Shown one piece after another: positions 34,488 to 46,077 of a stretch of DNA of 64,000 bases. Origin of the DNA: Diphasiastrum complanatum (taxonomy: Eukaryota > Streptophyta > Lycopodiopsida > Lycopodiales > Lycopodiaceae); assembly GCA_029204225.1 (NCBI GenBank), contig CM055111.1, forward strand, positions 24,297,874 to 24,361,873, read 5' to 3'. Position 1 is the stretch's first letter; each line of letters begins with the position of its first letter. Both the position numbers and the translations under genes were made by a program. The notes beneath the pieces are model-generated. The model did not search any database. It worked only from the letters and a program-made list of their open reading frames with translations, and was not told the DNA's origin.

Positions 34488-35897
34488 ATGGACTTATGGA
34501 CGTCATTTGGATCGTTGCTCGGATTATTTGCCTTCATCCAAACCATAATGCCAGTAGAATATGCCCTCGGTAGATTGGGTAGCTCCCTGTTTGATTACCT
34601 CTCCTGGTACAATTACTTCGAAGTCCATGAGATCGTTGGCATCAACTCTAATGACCTCTATAGCTGGGTGCAAATCTATCTCAGCTCCACTGCTTTCACC
34701 AGCGCCCAGCGCGCCACTCTGTGTATACCGAAGAATTCTAAGAAGACCAACTACACCCTAGCAAATAGCGGAAAAGTGTGCGATAAATTTAAGGGCGCAA
34801 ACGTATGGTGGCAGCACATCAGCGATGAGTATCGCCAAAGTCAGATCAGCTTTTGGGGCGAAAGGCCCGATGAGAAACGCTACTATACTCTCCAGATAAG
34901 CAAGCGGGACAGAGATAGGGTGCTACAAGATTACATTGATCACATAACGACGCAAGCCAAGAAGCTGGAGTTTCTCAACAAAGAAAAACAACTCTACACC
35001 AATAGCCGCTCCCAGCACAACTACGAATTTAATCGTAAGCCTTGGGAATCTGTGCCTTTCGAGCATCCCTCCACTTTTGACACCCTTGCCTTGGATACGG
35101 CAAAGAAGCAGGAGATTCTCAATGACTTGCAGGAGTTTATGCGTGGCAAGGAGTTCTACCACAGAGTGGGACGATCATGGAAGAGGGGATACTTGCTTTA
35201 CGGACCTCCGGGGACGGGGAAGTCCAGCATGATTGCTGCCATAGCCAATTTCACAGGCTATGATGTCTATGACCTGGAACTCACAGAGGTCAAAAGCAAT
35301 GCGGAGCTGCGCAAGCTCTTAATCCACACAACCAATAAGTCCATTATTGTGATTGAAGACATTGATTGTTCCGTTAATTTGTCAGATCGTGCCAAGCGCA
35401 AGAAAGAGAAGACAACGAGCGAGATGCCGGCGAAGCCAAAGGGAGAAGACGAAGAAAGCCGGGTGACCCTTTCGGGTTTGCTCAATTTCACGGATGGACT
35501 ATGGTCTTGCTGTGGGAGTGAGAGGATCATCATATTCACCACAAACCACATAGATAAGCTTGATCCAGCGCTACTGCGATCAGGGCGAATGGATATGCAC
35601 ATCTTCATGTCGTACTGCACCTTTCCTGCTTTCAAGATCCTGGCACAAAATTACCTGCTCATATCTGATCACGAACTGTTTCCACAAATTGAGGCAATCA
35701 TTGACACAGCGATGATGACTCCTGCGGATGTTAGCGAGATCCTCATAAAGAAACGCGACTCCGTGACAGAAGACCCCACCGAAGCTCTCGAGGTTCTGAT
35801 TGAAGCTCTCAAGGCTGCCAAGGACAAGCCCAAAGCGAATGAACAAGGAGACTTTGCCGACGGTAGCAAGGGAGTTGAGGCAACAGACATGCCGTAG
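34488..35897 (+). CDS. BCS1-like plant AAA-ATPase
   Basis: This intact 469-codon, intronless gene is the only likely host gene here. The N-terminus has a hydrophobic stretch (about residues 8-22, LLGLFAFIQTIMP) that could anchor it in a membrane, followed by the plant AAA-associated region (about 25-125). The AAA core has Walker A GPPGTGKSS at 239-247, Walker B IIVIEDIDCS at about 286-295, the sensor-1 region IIIFTTNHIDKLDPALL, and RSGRMDMHIFMSYCT; the family usually has RPGRMD. A Lys/Glu-rich insert (about 304-325) and an acidic/Lys-rich tail are typical. Plant relatives are membrane-bound AAA proteins of mitochondria or ER, often stress-responsive; the exact role is not known from sequence. 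An in-frame TAG ends it, yet 47 sense codons of similar Lys/Glu/Ser composition follow before TGA at 36039-36041, so the tail may be shortened. The start is the first ATG before the conserved N-terminus. Confidence 0.95.
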   Translation: MDLWTSFGSLLGLFAFIQTIMPVEYALGRLGSSLFDYLSWYNYFEVHEIVGINSNDLYSWVQIYLSSTAFTSAQRATLCIPKNSKKTNYTLANSGKVCDKFKGANVWWQHISDEYRQSQISFWGERPDEKRYYTLQISKRDRDRVLQDYIDHITTQAKKLEFLNKEKQLYTNSRSQHNYEFNRKPWESVPFEHPSTFDTLALDTAKKQEILNDLQEFMRGKEFYHRVGRSWKRGYLLYGPPGTGKSSMIAAIANFTGYDVYDLELTEVKSNAELRKLLIHTTNKSIIVIEDIDCSVNLSDRAKRKKEKTTSEMPAKPKGEDEESRVTLSGLLNFTDGLWSCCGSERIIIFTTNHIDKLDPALLRSGRMDMHIFMSYCTFPAFKILAQNYLLISDHELFPQIEAIIDTAMMTPADVSEILIKKRDSVTEDPTEALEVLIEALKAAKDKPKANEQGDFADGSKGVEATDMP

Positions 35898-36041
35898 GAT
35901 GAGATCAAAGAGGAAGTGGGCAAAAGCCTAGCTGATAAGAGGTCTGCAAAGCAACAAACTACATCTGAAAGGATCGAGAAGAGTAGTGATGGTAAAAGCG
36001 ATTGTGAAAGAGGAGCTGCATCGAACCAAGGAGAAGAGTGA

Positions 36042-37165
36042 GATACATAATCACAACACTGAGTGTGGGAACATCATCGTTGGCCAAGACGTTGGTGCTC
36101 TGGTGACCAGACGCTGCACTGTTGTCACCACATGGACAAATGAGTATAGAGGTGCAAGTCCTTGCTGCGCATCAGATGAAGCCCTCCTGCATCTGTTCTC
36201 TCAATTTCTTGGATTATTCCTTCTAGTGTGGAGCAAACTAGTAAAGACAATTAATAGCCAATCTGTAGCCTGGTTGCAATTGTTCCAGTCTTCATACTTG
36301 TTCATCTCATCTGGTATTATAGCCTTTCTGCTTGTTCTTTCATATGTACAATCTTTGAACTTGTAGGAGAGTCCTCACTATAAAATCTCCAAATTCCTCT
36401 ATAGGTGTGTCTCTCCTCCATACATCTTTGTATGTTTATATACTACTTTTCATAATATATTTCTTAGAACATAAATACGATGTCATGCAAAAGGAACACA
36501 ACTACAAAAATTATAATTAGGTCAAGATCAAGTATTATTAGTGAAAACTTATTGATCCATAATCTCTTTCACACAAAAGCGTAATTAGTACAATTGTCTA
36601 CCTCAAGGAAAACAAAACACAATACATGAGCTTTAACCATATTTGATACTATATGCTCATGAGACAATCAAGGTATGGATACACTTCAACCAATAAATGC
36701 AACGTAAAATCCAATTGTGTCTATACTATAAAATTCCCAACATTAGAGACCAAATTCGTGGTATAGATATATACCACTTAATGCTTGGCCAGTTTTGTCT
36801 ATAATGTTATACAAGAATGTTGCTACAACTCTTTTTTATTTTTTGAATATTGTTTCTTTCTCATATATATGGCTTTATGCGTTTACTTTATTTTAGCTAT
36901 AATTCTTATTAAACATGGACCTCACAGTCGCACATCATGCCAAGTCTGTATAAAGCATATTCCGTACTAGGCATATTAGGACCGTTACTTAAGAATCTCA
37001 GTAAATGACTAAAGACGTTTTAAGTCAATTATTTCTAAGCTTTCATCTAATAAATCTCAAATTGAAAACTGTACAAAATGTTATGCTATATTGATGTTAG
37101 TCAAGTATGTGATAAACACAAAACTACGAACTTGTCTTAGAGTACACAAAGTTAACTCAACTTCT
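36042..37165. other. Downstream flank of the AAA-ATPase gene, no gene recognised
   Basis: The first part may be 3' UTR. Short frames at 35986-36366 and 36785-36970 look hydrophobic but lack homology that I recognise. AT-rich up to the gypsy LTR at 37166. Confidence 0.4.
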
Positions 37166-37705
37166 TGTCATGTGCCGAATCCCAATTTGATAGCAATAGC
37201 AATGAAGTAAAGCTAGAAGCAAAAATATATCAAGACATTCATGATAACATATCAATAGAAAGCTAGAAGCATGGAGATCACAATGAAATCACATTAGCAA
37301 TGAAAGGAAGAGTACAATAAATGGAAATGGAGCATTGATCCATGTGGATAGGGCACATGAGACCTAGCAATGGAGATCCATATGGCTTACATTCACAAGG
37401 AAGCAAGAAGCTCTCACTTGCAAATGAGCCAAAAGATTCACAAATTGATGTCTCTTGCCTAGTTATAGACGTTGCTCTCACTTAACTTAACTTAACTATC
37501 TTGAGGAACTTAACTTAACTACCTTGAGGGATAGTTAGCCATTGTTAAGTATTATTTAAACTACATTAGGCCCTTATTGGCCTATTAATTACTTTGAAGG
37601 GCCTAAAGAGGGAACCGCCTTGTCATTAAGGCTAATAGCTCCTTTTGGGCCTACAAAGCTATTATATTGCCTTGAAAAGCACTGATGTACTAAAAGTACA
37701 TGACA
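37166..37705 (-). repeat. Gypsy LTR, minus orientation (540 bp)
   Basis: On the plus strand it runs from TGTCATG to CATGACA. It is the reverse-oriented homologue of 25452-25982, with shared blocks such as the AGGCCCTT/AAGGGCCT and CTTGCTTCC(T) stretches. There are clear differences and indels, so the two are old copies of one family. A pol tail with a purine tract follows on its right, so this is a 3' LTR. Confidence 0.82.
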
Positions 37706-38078
37706 CTCCCCCTACTTAAACATTTCTGTCCTCAAAAATGAAGATGCTTGTCTGATCAGTTTGATCGCCTTGTTTAAGTAGTCATGATTGAGGATGTGTC
37801 ATCCAAACATATTGCCCCTAAATCCAAAGCTGTCGAATTGAAATTATTTTGTAGGCTTCAGATTGTAATCCTTGTTACCATGGAGGAAAAATGATGGTCG
37901 AAGAAGAGTTTGATGAAGCACCATATTGCTTGTTGGTAACCAATTTGTATGGAATGAATAAAATGTATCAGTGCAATATCCTCTTTTGACTGCTTCCTCG
38001 ATATCATACCAACTTGGATGCTTATCCAATTCCCTTGGATTCTTGGTTTTGTCTTGCATCTGGCTCTTCTGTCGTAAC
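37706..38078 (-). pseudogene. Gypsy pol-tail remnant, split by the element at 38079
   Basis: The minus strand starts with a purine-rich AGTAGGGGGAG before the LTR. It encodes SSFLRTEMF, matching the end of the plus-strand gypsy copy at about 25415-25443. Further in, an 87-codon frame (37844-38104) shows no motif I know. The sequence resumes at 41249 beyond the inserted element. The gypsy assignment of the part beyond about 37800 is inference. Confidence 0.5.
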
Positions 38079-38909
38079 TGTGCAAAAAGTACAAAAAGGA
38101 CCAAGAGTGGATCCTAATCTGATCCTCAAGAGGGATTGGATGTTAGACTTACTTGATCTATCAATCTACATAAGGTTAAGATCAATCTAGATCAATTCTA
38201 GACATAAAATCCAAACAAGAACAATCATTTATTGAAGGTAAATGTACTTGCTGGTTTCACACGTGTGAAACCCTGTCAGGGTACGGACTCCAACCTGAAA
38301 ATCAAGTACACATTGATAGAACCTTAAAACAATCAAAACAAATGTAGACAAATGGAGAGAATCACTCAAAATTGCTTTCAAAACCAAGATTGGTGTCTCA
38401 CATTGATTATGGCCAAATGTGGCTCTATATATACAATAAGTGGGAGCTCGTGGTACTGATCATCCCTTTGATCCCACATGTGTGAAGGTGCTTTGTCATA
38501 TGATGATTCATCATGCAAAACTGACACTTGGACAAAACCTTCTATTTTGAGCACTTTTGGTCCATTTTCCTTCTATATGGAGATCTACTCGAAAATCTTC
38601 TAGAAGTAAAAATTCATCTACTTCAAGTTATTCCACACATGTGAGCTGTCCTCTACACATGGGATGTGACACCTAACCAAAGGATGTGGCTCATGCAAGC
38701 AATAGATTGATGCCATGTGTCATATGTCTAGAAAACTAGTTTTTGGCCTTTTTAGCCACTAGAACTTGAATTAAATCATATGTATAACATATATGATTAT
38801 GTTACATGACAAGTACACTATTTTCACATGTGGAAACTGGCTCCAGATGTGTGTTTATCTATATACAAGATTTTTGGCCTCTACCAAGCTTATGTTTGCA
38901 TTTTTCACA
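38079..38909 (-). repeat. Element T 3' LTR
   Basis: Direct repeat of 40424-41248. It has the palindrome core at 38258-38267 and TATATATA near 38424. Confidence 0.88.
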
Positions 38910-40410
38910 CTCCTCCTCAAAAATCTAGCTTGGTAAATCTAGCTTGATGGAAAACATGATGATCTTGAACTGGACTCCTATTGGACTCATCAAATACCAA
39001 GGACTCTTTCTTTTGAAAGTTGAAATGGATATGAAAAAGATTTGACACCTAGATTTTCCTTTTCAGTTGACTAGTTCTCTCAACACTTGAGATTCTTGAA
39101 CAAAAGATGGGTTTTGTTTCAAAGATATGAAAATCAAACTTAATCACTTCTTTTGGACTCACTCTTGACCCAAATAATCTCACACTTGAGATTTAGAATG
39201 AATTTGATTTGATTTGACAACAAACTATACCCCCAATTTTTCACAAAGCTTAAAAAATTAGACAACTAGAGATTCACAAAGATCTCAACCATGCATGAAT
39301 ACTCAAATATGGACTCCTCCTCATTCTAGACATCCAATGGGATCTCAAATTGACCCTCACACTCTCACAAAGAAAATTGAATAGAACTAATTTGAGTTTC
39401 ATACATACTCAATTTTTGCTCAACAAATTGAATTCAATCACTCCTATTGATTCCACCAATTACTCTACCTTTTAAGACTTGGAATGAAATTCAAAATCAA
39501 AAGTTGTGATTTTTCTCACTAAGATATTGTGCTTCAAAGAGCTAATGCCACTTAGAAAGATTTGATCACCTAGGAGAATACAAATTCTCCACCAATAACA
39601 ACACAAAATGAGCTTCTAGATCTTGCCTTCTACAAAGGAAGGAACTCTTAGAAAATTGGATCTCTCTCTACACATTTGCCATAGACACCTTAATGACTCT
39701 TTTCAAACCTCACAAACACTCAAACAAATTGAGTAGGATTGAATAATGTCACTTGGATCTCAATCTCTTTTCTAGAACTTTCAATTGAAGCCAATCTATG
39801 TCAAATTCTACAAAAGATTTGCATAGATGCTCTATATGCACTAGAAACTCTCAAAGGTTTCACTTGGAGGACAGATCCAAGGATGTTTTCTAGCAAATTG
39901 ATGCTTCTAAACTTGACCCTATCACTCTTGAACAAATCTAGAGTGATGGTACAATGGATTTCAACCTCTCACCTTGCATATCACTCCTTAATCTATGATT
40001 TTTAGCAAAATCTCTCTCAACTTCAACATACACTCAAAAAATCAGAGATGATCAATTAATACACCTATTTCAAGCTTCAAATTTAATTTCTTGGCTGATC
40101 TAATCCAAGAACTAACCAAGGGATTAGATTCTCTATAGAAAATGCTTGATTTTGCACCAAAAATCACTCAAATTGGGTATGTGAGTCAAATTCTACAAAT
40201 TTTTGAAATTTCTCAGTCAAAACTGGAGCTGTATGGCCTCACACGTGTGAAAAGGATTCCTACAGCCCACAACAAGATTTGGACCAAAAATTCTGAGGAT
40301 AGCTATCAAATCCAACTCGCTACACAAAATTTGACTAGCTTCCAAAAAATTGCTAATTTTGGCTTTGATTTGGATTAACCCTATCAATTTCAACAAAACC
40401 TCTTGTACTA
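38910..40410 (-). other. Element T internal region, non-coding
   Basis: 1.5 kb between LTR and primer site. No frame on the coding strand resembles gag or pol. Near the primer site it carries a CACACGTGTG core at 40240-40249, in the place where the element A leader has one (8325-8334). Confidence 0.7.
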
Positions 40411-40423
40411 GGCTCTGATACCA
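40411..40423 (-). promoter_or_regulatory. Element T primer-binding site (initiator-Met tRNA)
   Basis: On the minus strand TGGTATCAGAGCC directly follows the 5' LTR. Confidence 0.9.
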
Positions 40424-41248
40424 TGTGCAAAAAGTACAAAAAGGACCAAGAGTGGATCCTAATCTGATCCTCAAGAGGGATTGGATGTTAGATTTCTATC
40501 AATCTACATAAGATTAAGATCAATCTAGATTAATTCTAGACATAAAATTTAAACAAGAACAATCATTTATTGAAGGTAAATGTACTTGCTGGTTTCACAC
40601 ATGTGAAACCCTGTCAGGGTACGGACTCCAACCTGAAAATCAAGTACACATTGATAGAACCTCAAAACAATCAAAACAAATGTAGACAAATGGAGAGAAT
40701 CACTCAAAATTGCTTCCAGAACCAAGATTGGTGTCTCACATTGTTTATGGCCAAATGTGGCTCTATATATACAATAAGTGGGATCTCGTGGTACTGATCA
40801 TCCCTTTGATCCCACATGTGTGAAGGTGCTTTGTCATATGATGATTCATCATGCAAAACTGACACTTGGACAAAACCTTCTATTTTGAGCACTTTTGGTC
40901 CATTTTCCTTCTATATGGAGATCTACTTGAAATCTTCTAAAAGTCAAAATTCGTCTACTTCAACTTATTCCACACATGTGAGCTGTCCTCTACACATGGG
41001 ATGTAACACCCAACCAAAGGATGTGGCTCATGCAAGCAATAGATTTATGCCATGTGTCATATGTCTAGAATACTAGTTTTTGGCCTTTTTAGCCACTAGA
41101 ACTTGAATTAAATCATATGTACAACCTATATGATTATGGTACATGACAAGTACACTATTTTCACACGTGGGAACAGGCTCCACACATGTGTGTTTATCTA
41201 TATACAAGATTTTTGGCCTCTACCAAGCTTATTTTTGCATTTTTCACA
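40424..41248 (-). repeat. Element T 5' LTR
   Basis: 825-bp repeat of 38079-38909. Its palindrome copy is mutated to CACACATGTG (40596-40605). Confidence 0.88.
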
Positions 41249-41253
41249 TAACT

Positions 41254-41851
41254 GCCAATCCATGTTGTTTGACCAATTTGATGAAGAAAATTACAATTCT
41301 GTCATAAACAATGGTAGTCATGAATTGTTGTTCATATATAAATGCTCCATGTGAAGTAGTCGGCATGAACATTGACACCCTATCATACGATGAAGCAAAT
41401 CTCTGGGCATACTATTGACCAAAATATATTTCTCCAAACTTGGTCAATACCTCATTCATAGGTGGTTGTGAATATTTGACCTAATTGACCTAAAACATGG
41501 ACTCTAGTTTCGAAATATAATTCGATTGTTCTAAATAACCATTGATGAACAATCATTTTTGACATTACTCAATTGAAGATTGATCACATTAGAGTCCATT
41601 GAGCAATGTAAACTTCTCCAAAGAAACTGATATAGATTGATGGCATATTTTAAAATCAGCTTTCTATAGAGTGTTGGCTGACTGAGAGAATGTTTCCAAA
41701 TATTATTCACATCCATACATTCTGAATATGCACATGAATTAAATATTGACAACTGAGTTCTAGAGAATTCATAGGAATAGGTTTCTCCAACAGAAGCCAC
41801 TTGAAGCTCTTGACTAATGGATCCATGAGGCATCAAGCAATAATCCATGTT
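41254..41851. other. No gene recognised; continuation of the element T target
   Basis: This joins the sequence left of 38078 across the element T insertion. A minus-strand frame at 41531-41944 crosses into an LTR and has no support as a gene. Confidence 0.4.
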
Positions 41852-42676
41852 GGATTGAAAGAGGGTGTGTGAGTAAGAAATGAACACGAAAAAAAGTGAA
41901 CTCAAAACTTGAAAAAGAAACGAACTCGAACGGAAAGTGTTCATGCACAGCGGAATGAGTTATCTTACTCTTTCCCTAAGCATGACTACGCCTATCAGAC
42001 ACGAAAAGAACATTATTGATTGAAATCACGTTTGATCTAATTACCTAGCCGAACATTAAGCAACAAAACATCAGAAAGACAAATTATTAATCGTGAATTA
42101 TTCGCGAAGAGCTAGACTGAGCTCAACTAATAATCAGTCATGAATTAGTTTCGAAAGACAAGACTAAATATCAGTCACGAATAGCTAGACTAATAATAAT
42201 TCGTGAAGAACAGACTACCAGATTGAGCACTGAGAGAGTCAGACAAAATGTAGAAAATCATAGAAATATTGACACAAATGTCACAAAACAAACAGAGCTG
42301 TAATCAGATTAGGTATAGCATATATACAAGTCTGAGCACAAGACCATAGCGGATGAAACCATGTGCTTCACAAAGCTAATCCAATCTGTGAAAGGAATAA
42401 ACCTATTATTGACAATACAAAGAATCGATGCGCAAAAGCATCTACTTCGTCTATATCTAATAAGCTTATGATGTTGTTATGCTTGTTGCTAGTTTTTCAC
42501 TTAGTTTATCTCACATTGTACAAAATATACAAATGGTATTCAATATATATACATAATTTTACAGGTGTGCAGATGAAGAAAGTACAAAGTGGATGTGCTA
42601 TTCGTGGGAGATCGTGGTGGCTGTTGTCGTTGTCAAATCTGTTTGTACAGTTGCATGGGATGAGCGTGAGAAGGCC
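41852..42676 (-). repeat. Copia LTR, family X, copy 1
   Basis: It starts TGTTGGATTGAAAG on the plus strand and is homologous to 45063-45812 and 46078-46853. It contains a run of TCGCGAA/ATTCGCGAA-type motifs (about 42079-42225). It joins a truncated RT at about 42676 without the normal pol end and polypurine tract, so the junction is a deletion or recombination. Confidence 0.7.
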
Positions 42677-44905
42677 GCGATATCTCCATTCAGATAAGTT
42701 GTTTGTCCATCAAGTTGGTGTACTTCGAGTTCGGCAGTTGCAGCATATGATAGGAGGGCTCAAATTGATGAATGCTTGCCTACTGGACTGAAAGCTTCAC
42801 TGTAGTCGACGTTGGGGATCTGAGTGAATCCTTGTGCTACCAGTCTTGTCTTCCTTCGATCAATTGCTCCATTGGCATTGTATTTGATCTTGAAGATCCA
42901 TTTGCAATCAATGATATTGCAGCCAGTAGGAGCTTCGACTAGTGACCATGTCTGGTTCTTGATCAGAGAGGAATACTCTCTGTCCATAGCTTCTCTCCGG
43001 AGATCAGAGTCTGGTCGGCTGAGTGCCTCTTCGACTGTTGTCGGTTCCTGTATCAAGAGACATGTGGACTCATGAGTATACCTTGTGGGCTGTGTGCGCG
43101 CTCGACTTGATCTTCTGGGAGGAATTGATTGATGAACCACTCCTGGGACTTGCAGCTGGGTAGCATCAACATATTTGTTTGATTTGCTGTAAAAAAGTGG
43201 GTCGCCAATTGACACGCCTGAGACAGAAGCTCGGACAGTCGTGTCGATGACAGGTGATGAAGGTTCTCCTGGATCAATATCCTTGTCTTTGATGTCGATG
43301 AACTGATCCTCGATAAAGACTGTATCTCGGCTATACAAGATTTGGTGGGTATCAGGATCATACAGCTTGTATGTATTATCAGATGAAGTATATCCAATCA
43401 AGATGGTCTTGAGACCTTGGAAGTCCAATTTATTCCTTATGTCTTTTGGGATCTGCACGTAGGCAATGCATTCAAACACTCTTAGATTCTTCATAGAAGG
43501 CTTAGAGCCTGTCCACACCTCGTAGGGTGTCTCTCTTTATAGGGCCTTGGTCGAACATCTGTTCTGGACGTAAGCTGCAGTGGAGAGAGCTTCGGCCTAG
43601 AATCTCTTAGGCAGCGATGCATGCGCTAGCATACATTTGGCTGATTCAACCAGGGTACGGTTCTTTCTCTTGGCTAAGCCAGGAGTGATGAATTGCTGTT
43701 CGATGCCTTGGCTTTGGTAGTACTCCTTAAAATCGATAGAGATATATTCTCCACCATTGTCTGACCTTAGGACCTTGATCGTCCTTCCAGTCTCCTTTTC
43801 TGCACGCTCCTTGAAGATTTTGAAGCAATTGAAGGCTTCTGATTTCTTCTTTATAAAGTACATCATAGTCCTTCTAGAAAATTCATCAATAAAAATTATA
43901 AAATACTTTGCATCCTTCAGCGAAGGATTTTTCATCGGGCCACAAATGTCTGAATGTACAATGTCTAACAATCTCTTGCAATATGCTAATGGCTTGATTT
44001 AAATGATTTTCTAGTATGTTTACCAACTAGACAGTCTTGACAGACAGGTAACTCGACTTTATCACGAGGATAGTCGAGATCAAGAACAATAGATTGTCTA
44101 GACATTTGTTGTACAGCAGCATGATTCAAATGACCAAGTCTATAATGCCAAAGTAAACTTTTATTTGCATGAATAGAAGTACTGAGCGCCTAACTAGAGA
44201 CAGAAAAGCAATGACTTTATTTATACAAGTATCCATGTCTCTTTTCGAGTGCTAGGATTTTGCCTGTCCTATCAACTACTTTGCACTGATCACATTCAAA
44301 TTCTACTCTATGTCCTAGATCTGTGATTTTGCTTACTGAGAGCAGATTCGTAGATAAATTTGGTGTGTCTTTCTGCAACAACATTGTAATGACTTTCGAA
44401 AGAGTCAGTTTTGGTTGTGTCACCCAGCTGTCATATGAGCTTGGCAAGCATGTAAGCAGCTGCATCACTACATCTTGATCGTCTATGACAGATTCGACAA
44501 CGGCCATTTGCTTTAGCAGGTTCTTGAATTGGTTGATGTGATTCTGTAGGGAATCACCATTCGCCATCTTGAGGGAGTAAAATTTATTCCTAAGATGTAG
44601 TTTGGAAGCTATATCTCGCACTTCGTTTAGTGTGCTCAAGATATTCCAGGCTTCTTTGGATATCTGGGCCTCGGACACATGGCTGATTTGGGTATCCGAA
44701 ATGTTGAGGACGATCAGCGCGAAAGCATTTTCATCCTTCAGCTTTCATCTGGCGATTGTTGCTTCGTATGCTTTGGGTTTCCCTTCTGCACCCGTAACAA
44801 TGTCATACGATTCTTTAGCCATTAGTACAATTTTCATCTCAAATTTTCACAGATGGTAATTTGCTCCATCAAGCTTGTGACTGGCTTTCCCTTGGGAATC
44901 CATGT
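42677..44905 (-). pseudogene. Rearranged copia gag-pol fragment, family X
   Basis: On the minus strand the order is a gag start (ATG at 44903-44905, MDSQGKASHKLDGANY, with an early stop), a gag core (KEAWNILSTL, LLKQMAVVESVIDDQDVV), pre-integrase (LSTNLLSVSKITDLGHRVEFECDQCKVV), integrase (HSDICGP, IDEFSRRT, RSDNGGEY, KRKNRTLVESAK) and the RT start (DCKWIFKIKYNANG, TRLVAQGFTQIPNVDYSEAFSPV). RT ends near LNGDI at 42680. Gag is joined straight to pre-integrase at about 44360, with the zinc knuckle and protease missing. Further stops and shifts lie near 43520-43600 and 44000-44220. It cannot be autonomous. It is related to 1-690 and 63487-64000. Confidence 0.85.
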
Positions 44906-45062
44906 GAAAGATTAGTCTAGGTGATAGGAAGAAAAACTATCAGTGACCTAAGTATGAAAATCTACTATTGAATTACAGAACAAGAAGACAATTACTCTAT
45001 CGGCTGGTAGAGTCTTGTTACTATGGAAGCTTATCAAGCTATAGAAAATTGCTCTACCTTGT

Positions 45063-45812
45063 TGGATTGAAAGAGGGTGTGTGAGTGTGAGAAACTAAAA
45101 TAACTCGAAAAGAAATGAACACGAAAAGAAATGAACTCGAAACTCGAATAGGAAACGAACTCGAACGGAAAGTGTTCTGCGTAGTGAAATGAGTTATCTT
45201 ACTCTTTTCCTAAGCATGACTACGCCTATCAGACACAAAGAGAACGTTAGTGATTGAAATCATGTTCGATCTGATTACGTAGCCAAACATTAAACAACAA
45301 AACATCAGAAAGATAATTTGTCGCAAACAGCTAGACAAATTATTAGTCGCAAATTATTCGCGAAGAGCTAGACTGAGCTCGACTGATAATTAGTCGCGAA
45401 AGACAAGACTAAATATCAGTCACAAACAACTAGACTAATAATAATTCGCGAAGAACAGACTACCAGATTGAGCAATAAGAGAGCCAGACAGAATGTAGAA
45501 AAGCATAACAATATTGACACAAATCTGAACGTAGAACAAACAAAGCTGTAATCAGATTAAGTATAGCAAATATACAGGTCAATAATGCTGGCGAGCACAA
45601 GAGAATAGCGAATGAAACTGCATGCTTCACAAAGCTAATCCAATCTATGAAAGAGATAAACCTATTATTGACAATACAAAGAATCGATGCGCAAAAACAT
45701 CTACTTCGTCTATCTCTGATAAGCTTCTGATGCTATTATGCTTGTTGCTTGTTTCTCACTTAATTGTTGAATACGCAGATGGTATTCAATATATATATAC
45801 ATATTTTTACAG
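45063..45812 (-). repeat. Copia LTR, family X, copy 2 (5' LTR of the rearranged element)
   Basis: It starts TGTTGGATTGAAAGAGG, like copy 1, and lies upstream of the gag start on the minus strand. Similarity to copies 1 and 3 is lost after ACAG at about 45812. I found no clear tRNA-iMet site at its inner edge. Confidence 0.65.
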
Positions 45813-46077
45813 TTTTCGACAGACATTAAAAAGTAACCAGTATTACTTGTGTTTGGAGAATGTAATGTTAATAATTTCAGAACAACAATCTAGCCTCTAT
45901 CAAATCGAATGAAATGCGTTCTACATATGAGATGTTATCATAGTAGCACAACAATGCTACACTCCGGCTGATTAAGGTGTCAACAGAATATCGAGAAATG
46001 TTCGATGTATTCGTGGCTGTGGAGACAATTACTTAATCGCGTTCGTGAACTGTTCGTTTCTAGACAGAAGTCCTCAA

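Larger units (their letters stand above)
38079..41248 (-). mobile_element. Element T: non-coding LTR retrotransposon (LARD/TRIM-like)
   Basis: The element has two LTRs of about 830 bp (38079-38909 and 40424-41248), a tRNA-iMet primer site (40411-40423) and a GAGGAGGAG polypurine tract. The internal region is only 1.5 kb, without gag or pol on the minus strand. The target duplication is TAACT (38075-38079 and 41249-41253), with one T shared with or lost from the LTR tip. The LTRs differ at many sites, including a 10-bp indel near 38148, so it is older than A, B and C. It must have used enzymes from another copia. Its LTR and leader share a palindrome module with element A, which suggests a related helper. 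Confidence 0.88.

Noticed and set aside
34923-35846. Minus-strand frames inside the AAA-ATPase gene
   Set aside because: They are shadows of the plus-strand gene, which carries all the AAA motifs.
37844-38104. 86-codon minus-strand frame as a host gene
   Set aside because: It runs into the LTR of element T at its start and is followed by a gypsy polypurine tract and LTR; it is best explained as element remnant.
42079-42225. CRISPR-like array of spaced repeats
   Set aside because: The phrases are degenerate, unevenly spaced and lie within a plant LTR; no cas genes are expected or seen.
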